Notes: generated by a model not told the origin, from the letters alone. A stretch of DNA of 64,000 nt from Hyalella azteca (GCF_000764305.2 NW_025933058.1:324121-388120); one strand, 5' to 3'. Numbered from the stretch's first letter, positions 10,101 through 20,834 are shown. A program made the numbers and translations.

Positions 10101-12448
10101 CCAGCATTGGATTCATGGTTTGACCTGATCACATGAACTGATATTTGATACGTCATCGTAAGACCTATGTACGTTACTGTGGTGAATTTATTGTTCATCT
10201 TATGAATAATAAATATACTAAATATATTATCTTCTCCATATACTAAGCTCTATGTTCGGCAGTTGTTGCTGATGCCTGCACTGTTTTGGTCTACTCGCAG
10301 CCTATCGCTCTAATTTGGTATCTATAATCGAATTATAAAGGATCCATGTTAAGATGAAGCGAAAATTAATTTTCCAGCCAAATAAATCTCCTACGAATGA
10401 TATTTCATTCTAACAGATAAAAGATTTATTGTGATTACAATGATGATTACACTGGATGTAATCAGCATAACATCATGCTAATATCAACATAATTTTACTT
10501 CAATATGAAAATTTCGGCAATTGACAGATATCATTGCGTTTATAGATTTTAAATTATCGGTTAGTAAGTGAAACGCCATCGTAGACCTGGGGCTTGTTCT
10601 GGTGAACGCGTTTGGGTCTATGAGTGGCAACAGGATATTTTATTTCTATGTTCCTTTTGTGAAATATGTTTTCAACGCATTTATTTTTCTGGAATATTAT
10701 TCATCTTCTATTAAAAAAATTTCTCTGGAATAGAGATGATATTGATGTTTCAAGACTTTAGCGGCTATATAGTTATCCTTCGCGTTTAACTTTGCAGCAT
10801 TGTTGAGAAGACATTGCCAATATATAATGATCAATAAAATAGTTTTTTCAAGAGGGTACAATGAAAGAAAAAGCTGTAGACAATATTCTTCGATTAAATG
10901 AAGTACAATATTAGTGGCTCGTAAGTTAATCTCAATTCAGTTAAGAAGCCATTTCTAAACTAAGTAAACCTCTGTATGTTAGCTTTTGTAAAAAATATTT
11001 TATCATCTACAAAATTTAGACGGTGTAAAGATACTGAATTCAATTGTTTTAATTAATACACTGACTTTTGTATAGTATTCTCATCTAATTTCATTATTAA
11101 TTGTTAAAAAATATTTCATATTCTACTGAATTTGGGCGGTTATGTAAATAACATACAATTTCTAACATTTAAGAATCACCCCATAACCAAGGTTACTTAT
11201 ATTTTCTTAAAGTTTATCAACCACTGAATCATTTACTCGTCTATGTCTATATCATAAGTTAAGTATAGTAAGCATACTAAACGTCTATATCTTAAGTATA
11301 GTATACTAAAGTATACGTCCATATCTTAAGTATAGTATACTAAAGTATACGTCTATATTTTAAGTATAGTATACTAAAGCATACGTCTATATCTTAAGAG
11401 TCGGTAGCCTGAACGTATACGTTTTTTTAAGTATAGTATACTAGAGTATACGTCTATATCTTAAGTATAGTATACTAAAGTATACGTCCATATCTTAAGT
11501 ATAGTATACTAAAGCATACGTCTATATCTTAAGTATAGTATAACTGCAGGTACGTCGCAACTTCCCTGCAGGTACGTCGTGCCTTCACTGCAGGTACGTC
11601 GCAACTTCCCTGCAGGTACGTCGTGCCTTCACTGCAGGTACGTCGTGCCTTTCCTGCAGGTACGTCGTGCCTCATTGCAGGTGCGGCTGCAGGGTGGTGG
11701 TAGGAAGGAATATTCGTATAGGTTTTATTTCTGTCTACCAACAGACGATGTGACGATGTGCAGTAGGAGGCTTATGAAATATGCGTTATAATATATTTTA
11801 TCTGAAACAAATTTGTATTCTCAGGTTACGGAAGTGAAAGTGGCAGACTGCTACCAAGATCCCGAGGAGACCTTGAAAAGCACCTCCTTATCATCTTCCC
11901 CTGGAGACACGCACTCGTTTTCCTCTTCAAACAGCAATAGCCCCAGAGTGACCAGATCTCAAACTTCCCCTTCACACAACCGGTCTTCCTCCGACTCTCC
12001 AAAACCTTCAAGTTCTCCGGAGAATAAAATCGTGACTGTTGGTCTTTCTGGACATTCTCAAAACCCTTCGACCTCTTCAACGTCTGATAAGGACGACATC
12101 ATTGGAAAAGATTTCTCTAACTCAAGACAGTCCTTCCAGCCCAGAGTTTTGCCCTCCGCGAGCGCCACTAGCTTATCAAAAAGCCAGCCTTGGGCTACCG
12201 ATAACACAGAGAAAAAAGCAAATTCCCCGCAAATTGTGATGGCAGGAATGAAAAGTGTCGCCCCACAGAGTGTAGTGACACAAACCAGCGGCGGAAGGGT
12301 GGTGACAGCCGCTGTCTACAGCAAAGGAGCTTCTGTTTACACGGTGCAGAAATCAGCGTCGGTCCCCAAATTCAGCGCTACATTGCCTTCAAAACCAAAA
12401 GCCGTTTCTGCTTTCGAGAAATCTAAGCAGTTCAGCTTCGATAATTAA
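4139..12448 (+). CDS. ANKRD33-like ankyrin repeat protein (5' end not resolved)
   Basis: Supported exons: 4139-6000, 6669-6798, 7395-7538, 9364 to about 9485-9587, and 11825-12448 (TAA). The phases fit: 1, 0, 1, 1, 0. About 540 codons of low-complexity Ser/Lys-rich sequence, probably disordered, precede a conserved block (DLADCLYAKMKGSHEGILV) and at least three or four ankyrin repeats: 'DKTGR|TALSHASVNGYSRVV', 'GNSPLHLAAQ|AGHVDVV', 'GFTPLMKAALQGRTKVV', 'GRGLTAVEWARFTGRH'. The last two resemble the ANKRD33/ANKRD33B/ANKRD63 group, a family inference. A 208-codon Ser-rich tail ends in FSFDN. The long ORF opens at 3991, but AT-rich codons before 4139 and a strong acceptor (ttttacctcag) suggest intron there, so the start lies upstream. 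The exon 4 donor is uncertain: phase-0 GTs occur at 9486, 9543 and 9588, none a good consensus. Ankyrin proteins are protein-binding scaffolds; the partner is unknown. About 960-990 aa are visible. Confidence 0.8.
6405..6655. repeat. Degenerate tandem repeat in intron, next to an acceptor
   Basis: Repeats of 'cttacaagtgcaccagttga' and 'acacctgataactggtgcac' in varying order fill the end of the intron down to about 10 bases before the acceptor used by the exon at 6669. The motif is partly palindromic (gtgcac, actagt). The array takes the place of a normal polypyrimidine tract. Confidence 0.8.
6735..7010 (+). repeat. Tandem duplication of an exon end with its splice donor
   Basis: The last ~45 bases of the ankyrin exon (gggcaactcccctctgcacc onward) plus the donor (gcgg|gtgagtggg) are repeated four times with units of about 59-65 bp. 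Canonical donors sit at 6799, 6864, 6923 and 6982. Only the first keeps the ankyrin frame: reading on meets a TGA within about 25 bases of the first donor. The later copies are therefore decoys, or traces of recent unequal exchange. Confidence 0.9.
7265..7380. repeat. AT-rich low-complexity tract (tatata-type)
   Basis: Runs of 'tatatattatatattatata' just before the acceptor at 7394. No other content. Confidence 0.75.
7565..7738 (-). mobile_element. Dispersed ~170-bp element, copy C (inverted)
   Basis: Reverse complement of the element at 2167: 'agcgcattttctc', 'ggcactattgtgctcgccatg', (GTCC/GTCT)n, 'gtcgacgagaaaatgcgctc', 'ctcactgcagtgaatacc'. It sits inside an intron of the ankyrin gene about 25 bases after the donor at 7539, opposite in orientation to copies A, B and D. 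Confidence 0.75.
7745..8797. other. Intron sequence, AT-rich, nothing recognised
   Basis: Part of the intron between the exon ending at 7538 and the exon at 9364. Short ORFs here have no protein-like composition and no splice context. Confidence 0.5.
8798..9399 (+). repeat. Tandem duplication of an intron end with acceptor and exon start
   Basis: Three copies of a block running from 'ccatttatgaacacataatt' through 'aaacaaagaacg..ctcag' to the first ~40 bases of the exon (gagcgtccccgcacctacgg). Acceptors end at 8960, 9128 and 9363. The first two copies run into 'gggtgccatttatga' or a similar stop-containing tail. Only the third continues into the ankyrin frame (GRGLTAVEWARF). The first two are truncated decoy exons. 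Copy lengths differ (about 199, 168 and 235 bp), partly from internal duplications. Confidence 0.9.
9545..9965 (+). repeat. ~110-bp tandem repeat at the end of ankyrin exon 4
   Basis: Four diverged copies of a unit containing 'gatcaggcataaggcatgag', 'tcgatcgtttatctttttat' and 'gatcagcggctgca'. The first copy lies in the open frame after the ankyrin repeats; the frame closes at 9728. The third copy has acquired a good donor-like site (cacg|gtgagt near 9780), but it is beyond the stop in that frame. Confidence 0.85.
9966..11229. other. Intron sequence, AT-rich, nothing recognised
   Basis: Large intron between the last ankyrin-repeat exon and the C-terminal exon. No ORF with coding character. 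Confidence 0.5.
11230..11545. repeat. ~34-bp AT-rich tandem repeat
   Basis: About eight copies of a unit built on 'atcttaagtatagtatacta' plus 'aagtatacgtctat'. Each copy contains the near-palindrome agtatagtatact. One copy is interrupted by 'gagtcggtagcctgaacg'. Confidence 0.85.
11546..11690. repeat. 22-bp tandem repeat containing CAGGTACGT
   Basis: Six units plus one diverged unit of 'ctgcaggtacgtcgtgcctt', alternating 'gcaacttccc' and 'tgccttcact' spacers. Every intact unit holds CAG|GTACGT, a good match to a U1 splice-donor site, and a PstI-like palindrome CTGCAG. The array lies about 130 bases before the acceptor of the last ankyrin-gene exon. Confidence 0.9.
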
Positions 12449-12615
12449 TGGAAGTACCTGACCAAAAAGCTCGACCGATTGTGTACTAACCGTAGTATAG
12501 AATTTCTTTATTCCAGAACTCGGCAGTTAGAATCGCTTGAAGAAAGTTATTCACATAATATACAAAAGAATTTTTTTCTTCCACCAGACCAAACTATTTA
12601 GGCTTTGTAACCGGA

Positions 12616-12621
12616 AATAAA
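12616..12621 (+). promoter_or_regulatory. Candidate polyadenylation signal AATAAA of the ankyrin gene
   Basis: Canonical AATAAA 168 bases after the TAA stop at 12446-12448. Further AT-rich signals lie downstream (ttaataaac near 12903), so the real cleavage site is uncertain. Confidence 0.4.
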
Positions 12622-14079
12622 TTGACTGTTATTTCTGTTAACTTTCGAAATGTGACAAATGAACCAAATCTTCACTAGATCATTTGTTCTACAGGTTCTT
12701 GTTCTAGAAGCACTAGATCTTTGAGGTTCGACAGAATGATATATGTTGTTATTAGATCTTAGAGCTTCCAAAGTGTATAGAATTTTGATATAAATATTTA
12801 AATGTTTAGTTAGTGGATGAATCAGTATTTAAATTAGTTGAAATGCAGGGAGTAATGATAAAAATACATATTTTTAGTGAAAGACAATAATATGTAAGTT
12901 TATTAATAAACCTCTATCATATTAATAATATGTCGTTAAAACAATTATTCGAATACTTTGCCCTCGAATACTGTTCATTAAAAAATATTATATTAATGCT
13001 CATAACGCATATTAATTCGTGTATCCTATAGAATTCCCCTAATTATAATAAGTAGTAAAGTTTTAAAACATCATAATCTGTATCGATAATGTCTTTTTAT
13101 TCCTTCCACTGAATTAATGATTTCCACAAATCTGCTTTAATGTGATTAAATATAATCATACATATGCGCAAGTTATTCATGAATTATTTTCTCTCTTTTA
13201 AAATTACCCAAAAGTGAAGTCGTTTTAAATTACATTTGTTTTTGTGAACTGCAGAAACTCTAAAGTGATCAGCATGAAGGTTTGATGTCTTAGCCACTGT
13301 ACGCACCATAAGAAAACTGAAACATCATTCATATTCTATTAATTTGCTAATTAGGATTCAATAAATAGCGATATGTACAATTTTTTATGTGAAAATTAGT
13401 ATCTTGCTCAATGACCAAGAATTGTGGAAGTCTAGAACTTGTACAGACCTTTCGAAGCTATTGCACCGTCTAACTTTATGCGAGTTGAGGAATTTTGTGT
13501 AAACGTTTATTGTTCTAGAAAAGATTATTTACCTTAAATATATTCTACCTATTGCGCTACCCTTTAAATGTAGATCCCTACGTAGAAATATTTATTACCT
13601 AATGCATCGCTTTAATTAATAAATGTGTAATGATAGTGATATGTCTATTTATTGGGCTCATACACCGGTTTGACCTAATTTTACTATGAATAACTTTGAA
13701 CTCCAAAAAGTAGCGACTGGCAAACCATTCCCTTGCGCAGAAACTTTATTTTAATAGATCATAAATTTATTGTTGAATTCTCTTCGATGGCTACATTTAA
13801 TTTAACATGACGATCTTCTCAAATATTGACAACGCAATTTTCAATGATTTCGTTTTTTAATATTCGTGTTTCCCCTTTTCTTGCCCACGCATTTTTTCTC
13901 CCTTTTACAACTAGGGGTCAGTATGCTTTAATCTTTCTGAGGTCGTATAATTCGTACACATAATAGATATTGCGGTCATTATACGACAGAGATCAACCGC
14001 AGGAAACAAGCGGAATCTGGATAACTGGAAGAAATGTAAACAAATTAATTATTTAACTGTATTTTATTATTTTTCTTCC
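12622..14079. other. AT-rich intergenic DNA
   Basis: 3' flank of the ankyrin gene. No ORF, RNA gene or repeat unit recognised. Confidence 0.5.
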
Positions 14080-14862
14080 TGAATGAAATTACCACTGAAA
14101 TTACTCAAGTAATTACCACAGAAATTACTAAAGTAATTACCACATAAATTACTACAGTAATTACGACAGAAATTACCACAGATTTTATTACAGTAATTAC
14201 CACAGAAATTACCACAGAAATTACCGCAGAAATTACCACAGAAATTACCACAGAGATTACCACAGAAATTACCACAGAAATTACCACAGAAACTATCACA
14301 GTAATTACCACAGAAATTACCACAGTAATTACCACAGAAATTACCACAGAAATTCCCACAGAAATTGCCTCAGAAATTACCACAGAAATTACCACAGAAA
14401 TTACCACAGAAATTACTACAGAAATTACCACAAAAATTATCACAGAAATTACCACAGAAATTACCGCAGAAACCACCACGGTAACTACTACAGAAATTAC
14501 CACAGAATTTACCACAGAAATTACTACAGAAATTACTACAGAAATTACCACAGAATTTACCACAGAAATTACTACAGAAACTACTACAGAAATTACCGCA
14601 GAAATTACCACAGTAATTATCACAGAAATTACCACAGAAATTACCACAGAAATTACCGCAGAAACCACCACAGTAATTACTGCAGAAATTACTACAGAAT
14701 TTACCACAGAAATTACTACAGAAATTACCAAAGTAATTACCACAGTAATTACTAAAGAAATTACCACCAGAAAAAACCAAAGTAATTACCACAGTAATTA
14801 CTACAGAAATTACTGCAGAAATTACCACAGAATTTACCACAGAAATTACCACAGAAATGTAC
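14080..14862. repeat. 12-bp minisatellite (attaccacagaa)n
   Basis: More than 60 imperfect copies of a 12-bp unit. Because the unit is a multiple of three, frames stay open: E-I-T-T on the plus strand, and V-V-I-S or C-G-N-F on the minus strand, giving ORFs of 160-220 codons. The plus frame is broken by a stop near 14145 and a shift near 14770. No start context, signal peptide or non-repeat flank supports translation. Confidence 0.9.
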
Positions 14863-16801
14863 CCGATGATACGTTCACAATAATACTACCGTAACGCACA
14901 CAACAACATGATAGTCGATGGTCAAGAACGTCAAGGTCAATTAAGGCACGTCTGGTTTATTAATGGAAAAATTGAGAACTTATTTAATGAGCTAACAAAC
15001 ATCGTTGCAAATATCTTAAGCTCAAACTGTTTTAAATGCTGACAAAAAAATAGTTAAGTACATCCTGCTCGTCCCAAATTTCAGTAATCAAATAACTTTA
15101 GTAATTTATTCTTTGAATTTAAATGTTTCTTAATATTATTGATATAATTACATAAGAAGTGATAGAGAATGATGTTTATCAGTGACTGACAGGATGTAAA
15201 CAAATCTTAACCATACCGCATAACTTATTGAAACACACAACATGTTTGATCAATATAGTTCCATGAACAATCCATATAGTTGAATACATAATCCATATAG
15301 TTCAACATTAAATCCATTTAGTTCCCTAGAATTATAATCACAAATCATTAACCGTATTATTCGATCAAACCCATTACTTTGCGCCGCGACGGCTTCAATT
15401 GTCGACCTTGGCTTCAATTGTCGTACAGGTGCTATTAAAAATTACCTTTTTGAATATATTATCGATTCACAGCATTAACATACTATTATAGTAGAAATAG
15501 TATTTAAATTAACGTTTGCACTTTCATTAGTACAAGAATTCGAAGGGGAACAGTTTAGCATGAACCTTTCCTGAACTAGTTCAATAACATTTTTTTGCGA
15601 TGACGCCAAAATGAAATATTAACTAACAATTTAGGTAAAATGGCCTTGCAACAACCACTCAATGCCTCATTAGCAGCTAATTCAGAGGAGTGTTTCTTCA
15701 TAACAGCACTAGAACTAATGTTAACGTAAAATTCAGATAGAAATAGGATTGCGAGAGCCCAATCCTCTCACAAATTCCTTACGGTTGAAGCAATAATTGC
15801 ATTTTACATCGTATTTAAAATGATAACAATGGAACATCAATAAAAGAAACGTGCAGCCAAGAATTGATGCACTAGGTTTATATTACGACACAACAACGTG
15901 TAAGGCACTCGTTCCAGCACAACAGCAAACAGGAGAATAATTCAGCATAAAATAGGATAACTTGCTTTAAAATAATGGCGCACGGTGTAGAGGGAGAGAA
16001 TTATTTTAATTTGGAATTTGTTTGCCATATAAAAAAAGAAGCAAGGGAATAGGCATGGCAAGCTTTGAGCGTTTATAAAATGTATCATCAAAAAATTAAT
16101 TATATTCTTTATATCTCCGAAATAATAACTGTGCGCTTCTTATCACCTTACATTAATTTCTTATCACCTTACATTAATGGCTGTGCACTCAGGCGTATCA
16201 TTGCTTCGTTAATTGTTCACTTACTATCATTTGCAGTTGATTTGCATCTTGTATTACATTAATTGTACGCTCAGAATTAAATAATTGTTCGAGAATATTT
16301 GCCCGTCGTCCTAATACAATGTAATTGTGAACAATCATTACGCTAGTTAATGCGATCTTTTAGTTTGTGATCTTTATCACTTGCAAGATAATTAACCAAC
16401 ACATTACATTAATTACTATTCTACATTCGGTGCCCAATAGGACGTCACAAGTTCTCAAAAATTGCAGTAAGATTATATTTTCATTAACATTTTCATATTA
16501 ACGTACGGAGGCTGGTAATAATATAAAGTAAACTAAAAACTGTAATTCTGCCAGTACTTACATATAAGGTGATAACTATGATTGCTATAATAAAATGGTC
16601 AATGTTTGAATAATTAATGTGCTCATGAAATTAAAACAGCCAGATTAAATAGATTCGGAATAATAATATTGAAATTACTAAATAGTTTCACTTCTTTTAT
16701 TCCTGATTTTTAATTTGACCACTTATTTCACCAAAATGCATGCGTATATGAGACCAATAACAAATTACGTCAACTAAAATTCAAGTTACCCTCCGTTCAT
16801 A
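14863..16801. other. AT-rich intergenic DNA
   Basis: Short degenerate repeats of 'atccatatagttc' at 15240-15330 and a 24-base direct duplication of 'cttatcaccttacattaat' at 16138-16186. No gene recognised. Confidence 0.5.
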
Positions 16802-18396
16802 CAGTGCCGGAAATGGCTATACGACTACCCAGTTTTCTCCAAATATTTTTTCTTGCACAAAAAATTATGGGATTCTAATTATACGTGGTTAAACTACGTT
16901 TTAAAACGATTCCAACGCTATGCGAAAAAAATAATTTTCTCAAAATATATGAGAAGAAATTATGAAAATTAGAAAAACCTAGGTGGAAATTGTTATAAGA
17001 CCATGATATGTTTTTCCGTTTGTGGATCACATTCACTCATTTTAATAGGCAATCTCACCTCCTTTCGCCATAATTACCTCAATTCATCTTCTCCCCACGC
17101 TATTTACCATATAATCCAGTGTCTTTTGAGAAATTTTATCCCAAGAACGAAGGATAGCCGTGCTCAGGTCACTCACAGACTGAAACTGGCGCTCATTTTG
17201 GTAAACATCTCTCGCCATGATGCCCCATAAGTTTTCAATGGGGTTTAGGTCAGGGCTAAGCGCCGGCCACGGCAACAGAGTAATATTCTGCTCTAGGAAC
17301 CACATGTTTGCCGATTTTGAGGTGTGAATTGAAGCATTGTTTTTTTGGAAAACATATGTTCCCTCATGTTTCTCATCGATAAAAGGGAGAAGTTGGTAAA
17401 ACAGCGTGTGTTTGTAAGCCACGGAATATTGTCTCCCATGTAAAATAGCTAGAGTTGATTTTCCCTTTCAGCTAAGCGCCCTAAAAAACCATGACTGAAC
17501 CAACACAAGATTGCCGCTTGAAAAAAAATTCAGGCTCATTGTCCAGTGGTGCCAATAGCATTGCCATCCATCTGGATCATAAAGATTGAACTTTTTTCAT
17601 CACTGAAGGTAATCATGTGCCATCCCTTACCAATAAGCAAATATTTTACAGCTAATTTTTGTCGGTTGATAATATGCTTTTGTTGGAGCACAGGGGCATT
17701 TTTTCTCGTCATGTATTTGAATTTCTTCGAGTCATGCAATATCTAACGGATGCGTCGTGCTGTCACATCAACTCCAGTGAACAATTTTATAGAAGTAGAG
17801 GTAGCGCAAGTTTTAGAAGCCTCAGAAAACAGTCTCCTAAGATCCCTGTCGGTTAATTTTGGGGTTGGCTCAGTGTGCTTTTTTCACCCGTAGCCACCCG
17901 GATTAGCAAAAAAATTATTGTCCAATGGGTTTTGAGCATTTTATTCCCATTTCGATGTCCCGTTGACTTCTACTGCATTTCACAAAGCCGAAAACTGCGT
18001 CTTCTCGGCCTCAGTGAGTCTTGTCCCATTTGGCATATTTTTTACTTCGAAAAAATATAAGTGAGGACACTGAACTGTACCAGAAGTACACCAGAAAGGC
18101 CCTAAATGACGAAAATCAATATATTATTTATGTTGCTGTACTTTTTAAAGTGAAAATATTACAGAAAGATACCAAAATGGAGAAAAACCAATCCTGGTCT
18201 TATAACCATTTCCACCTAGGTTTTTCTAATTTTCATAATTTCTTCTCATTTATTTTGAGAAACTTTTTTTTTCGCATAGCGTTGGAACCGGTTTTTAAAC
18301 GTAGTTTATCCTCGTATAATTAGAATCCCTTAATTTTTTTGTGCAAGAAAAAATATTTGGAGAAACTGGGTGGTCGTATAGCCATTTCCGGCACTG
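16802..18396 (-). mobile_element. Tc1-like DNA transposon with 202-bp inverted repeats
   Basis: The element begins CAGTGCCGGAAATGGC and ends with the inverse. TA dinucleotides flank both sides (16800-16801, 18397-18398), as expected for the Tc1/mariner superfamily. The inverted arms, 16802-17003 and 18195-18396, are near-identical apart from scattered substitutions and small indels. The interior encodes a broken minus-strand transposase. The long arms place it with the IR/DR-type Tc1 elements. Confidence 0.92.
17084..17739 (-). pseudogene. Tc1-like transposase remnant
   Basis: Two minus-strand pieces are visible. The upstream piece (17739-17536) contains TFSDEKSS, the region of the first catalytic Asp. 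The downstream piece (17422-17084) contains FQKNNASIHTS and LSPDLNPIENLWG, the regions of the second Asp and of the Glu. In Tc1 proteins the second motif normally reads Q-D-N; here the Asp position is Asn. The frame is broken between the pieces and no complete N-terminal DNA-binding region can be read. Frame loss and the missing Asp indicate a dead gene. Confidence 0.85.
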
Positions 18397-18439
18397 TATA
18401 TAACCAGTAAATACTTTATATGTTCATTGATATTCTAAT

Positions 18440-19048
18440 ATGGAATCACGGGACAGCTCCACTACAGATATTCTGTTGTATCTATCATGCAGAATTCCCG
18501 GCCAGTCACCAGCCAATTCCCAAACTGTCCCCCACCAATCACGGCGGTCAAATGCATGGTCAAGAAAAAAGAACGTACGTAGTGAGATTGGTCCTGTTAC
18601 GAATAAACGTTCCACTGGTATAACGTTTACTCGTACCGCTGTTGTTACGAATAAACGTTCCGCTGGTGTAACGTTTACTCGTACCGCTGTTGTTACGAAT
18701 AAACGTTCCACTGGTATAACGTATAATCGTACCGCTGTTGTTATGAATAAACGTTCTGCTGGTGTAATGTATACTCGTACCGCTGTTGTTACGAATAAAC
18801 GTTCCACTGGTATAACGTATAATCGTACCGCTGTTGTTACGAATAAACGTTCCGCTGAAGTAACATTCAATCGTACCGCTGTTGTTACAAGTAAACGTTC
18901 CGCAGTTGTAACGTATACTCGTACCGCTGTTGTTACGAGTAAACGTTCCGCTGATGTAACGTTCAATCGTATACCGCTGTTACGAATAAACGTATGCTGT
19001 CCAGTATTACAGATCCTATTAATGTTTGGGCGAAGGAAATGTTCATGA
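18440..19048 (+). repeat. 48-bp minisatellite, open on both strands
   Basis: About eight units of 48 bp occupy 18597-18990 (core 'gttacgaataaacgttccgc'). Both strands stay open: plus reads a 16-residue repeat containing TNKRSTGITFTRTA within a 202-codon ATG ORF, and minus reads VTTAVRL..ERLF repeats. The non-repeat ends of the plus ORF (MESRDSSTTDILLYLSC) match no family I know. There is no signal peptide or splice evidence, so I annotate it as a repeat with coding potential only. Confidence 0.75.
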
Positions 19049-19537
19049 ACGGTGGACTATAACACTAACCTGCGACCAGTACTCACCATATAGAATAAAT
19101 ATTGCAAACAATTCGATTAGAGAAATCGGTAACAAGATTAGATCATAGATATCTCTATAAATAATTTGTCTAATTGTGTGCCGTGAGTATATGGGGTAGG
19201 AGTACTGCAACGGATTTAATTATTACATTATATTAATTAATATTGCGACACTTGAATTTTTTATATAATATTCGAATATTCAAGACTCAATTACAAAGTA
19301 TTCGATTGTTGTGAATTCGCTCATCTTTTCATTGAAAAGCAATTGACTGCAGAAAAGCTCCATGTGTAGTGTACAGTGTTACATCGCAAGGTAAATTAGT
19401 AAATTACTTAATTAAATTTTTTCATGTCATCCGTTTAATGTTAACCATAATTAAGAAGAAATACCTTTAGGTAAAGAGAAGCTGTCTCATTTCGTTGGGT
19501 TGCTGGTGAATTGTTATTGTCAGTTCAGAAAACGGCT

Positions 19538-20368
19538 TCACTTCTTCTCGGTTGGTTGCCTTGGTGATGCAGTGTGAGTGCTGCCGGTTTGGTTACCCGT
19601 CAGTGGTACGTTACTGGCACCCGTTGCGTGAGTGTTGCCGGTTTGGTTACCCGTCAGTGGTACGTCACTGGCACCCGTTGCGTTAGTGTTGCCGGTTTGA
19701 TTACCCGTCAGTGGTACGTTACTGGCACCCGTTGTGTGAGTGTTGCCGGTTTGGTTACCCGTCAGTGGTACGTTACTGGCACCCGTTGCGTTACCCGTCA
19801 GTGGTACGTTACTGGCACCCGTTGCGTTATTGTTGCCGGTTTGGTTACCCGTCAGTGGTACGTTACTGGCACCCGTTGCGTTACCCGTCAGTGGTACGTT
19901 ACTGGCACCCGTTGCGTTAGTGTTGCCAGTTGAGTTACGCAAAAGTGTCGCATTTTTGGTACGTGTTGAATTTACTATGTTCATTGCGTCACGCGGGTGC
20001 TGTGGATTACCGGCGCCCGTTACGTTACCGCTACGGGTAACGTTACGAGAACTCGTTGCACTGCTGCTGTTACTCTTGTTACCCGCGGGCATGAGCCCTA
20101 AACGTTCGCTGGTAACGGTTTTAAAAGCAAGATTTGACATCAAGTTTACGAGTATCAACAGAAGTACCGCCGCAAGCACCAGCTTACAGACAGAGGTGCT
20201 GACGCTGTAGCAGCGCTTCAGAAGCTTGATGATGGGACGTGGCTCGGTTTGTTGGGGTCTCCCCTTGATGAGGTTACCGCCTTCTTCTTCTTGGCGCGAC
20301 TCTGCGTCGCGTAAACTGGATTTTCGCTGGCGAACTCCTCTTTGAAGTTCGGCGATCACGTCTGCCAT
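19538..20368 (-). CDS. Type II membrane protein with N-glycosylation-rich repeats
   Basis: Single-exon ORF, 276 aa from the ATG at 20368; the codon just upstream is GTG. Residues 1-60 are charged and cytoplasmic-like (MADVIAELQRGVRQRKSSL). A hydrophobic segment (residues ~60-82, VCKLVLAAVLLLILV) follows a basic KLLKRC stretch, which predicts N-in, C-out topology. The C-terminal ~190 residues hold about 17 N-X-S/T sequons. Much of this part is a repeat of about 20 residues built on NATGASNVPLTGNQTGN, ending in PRQPTEKK. It resembles a mucin-like surface or matrix anchor, but no family is recognised. The first residues loosely resemble a WH2 actin-binding motif (hydrophobic..L..G..RK), which is weak. 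The repeat DNA is 60 bp with 30-bp variants, so copy number may vary. Against a real gene: the minisatellite also opens other frames. For it: the non-repeat N-terminus, the clean membrane segment and the positive-inside pattern. Confidence 0.6.
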   Translation of the reverse strand: MADVIAELQRGVRQRKSSLRDAESRQEEEGGNLIKGRPQQTEPRPIIKLLKRCYSVSTSVCKLVLAAVLLLILVNLMSNLAFKTVTSERLGLMPAGNKSNSSSATSSRNVTRSGNVTGAGNPQHPRDAMNIVNSTRTKNATLLRNSTGNTNATGASNVPLTGNATGASNVPLTGNQTGNNNATGASNVPLTGNATGASNVPLTGNQTGNTHTTGASNVPLTGNQTGNTNATGASDVPLTGNQTGNTHATGASNVPLTGNQTGSTHTASPRQPTEKK

Positions 20369-20604
20369 CACGATGAAAGACGAAGATAAATTGTCTTTTT
20401 GCTATTTTTTGAGATATTCTCACAACTTTTGTCTTTCAAGTTATATTGTCTTTAATTTTTTTTAAATTCAGATTTTTCAAAATAAATGTTAATGTTCTCG
20501 TAACTCTGATTGGATCTGTGCAGAAGCAATGTGCTGTTGTTCAATGAAAAAAAAACAAACAATTATTATTAAATTTAAACATATGCAGATGCAGCATAAG
20601 TACC

Positions 20605-20796
20605 AAACTATACTACACTAAACTATGCTATACTATACTATACTATAATACGATACTATACTATACTATACTATACTATACTATACTATACTATACTATA
20701 CTATACTATACTATACTATACTACTGTATACTATACTGTACTATACCATACTATACTATACTATACTATACTATACTATACTATACTATACTATAC
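20605..20796. repeat. (ACTAT)n microsatellite
   Basis: About 35 units of a pentanucleotide repeat with a few substitutions, cut off abruptly by the adapter junction that follows. Confidence 0.95.
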
Positions 20797-20834
20797 CTGT
20801 CTCTTATACACATCTAGATGTGTATAAGAGACAG
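20797..20834. other. Nextera mate-pair junction adapter (assembly artefact)
   Basis: A perfect 38-bp palindrome: the Tn5 mosaic end CTGTCTCTTATACACATCT followed at once by its reverse complement. This is the circularisation junction of Nextera mate-pair libraries, not biological sequence. The (ACTAT)n array on its left and the ctaatgggg array on its right need not be neighbours in the genome. Confidence 0.97.

Noticed and set aside
14105..14852. VISVVISV and GNFCGNFC minus-strand ORFs resembling hydrophobic or Cys-rich repeat proteins
   Set aside because: Pure products of the 12-bp array; no start context or flanking coding sequence.
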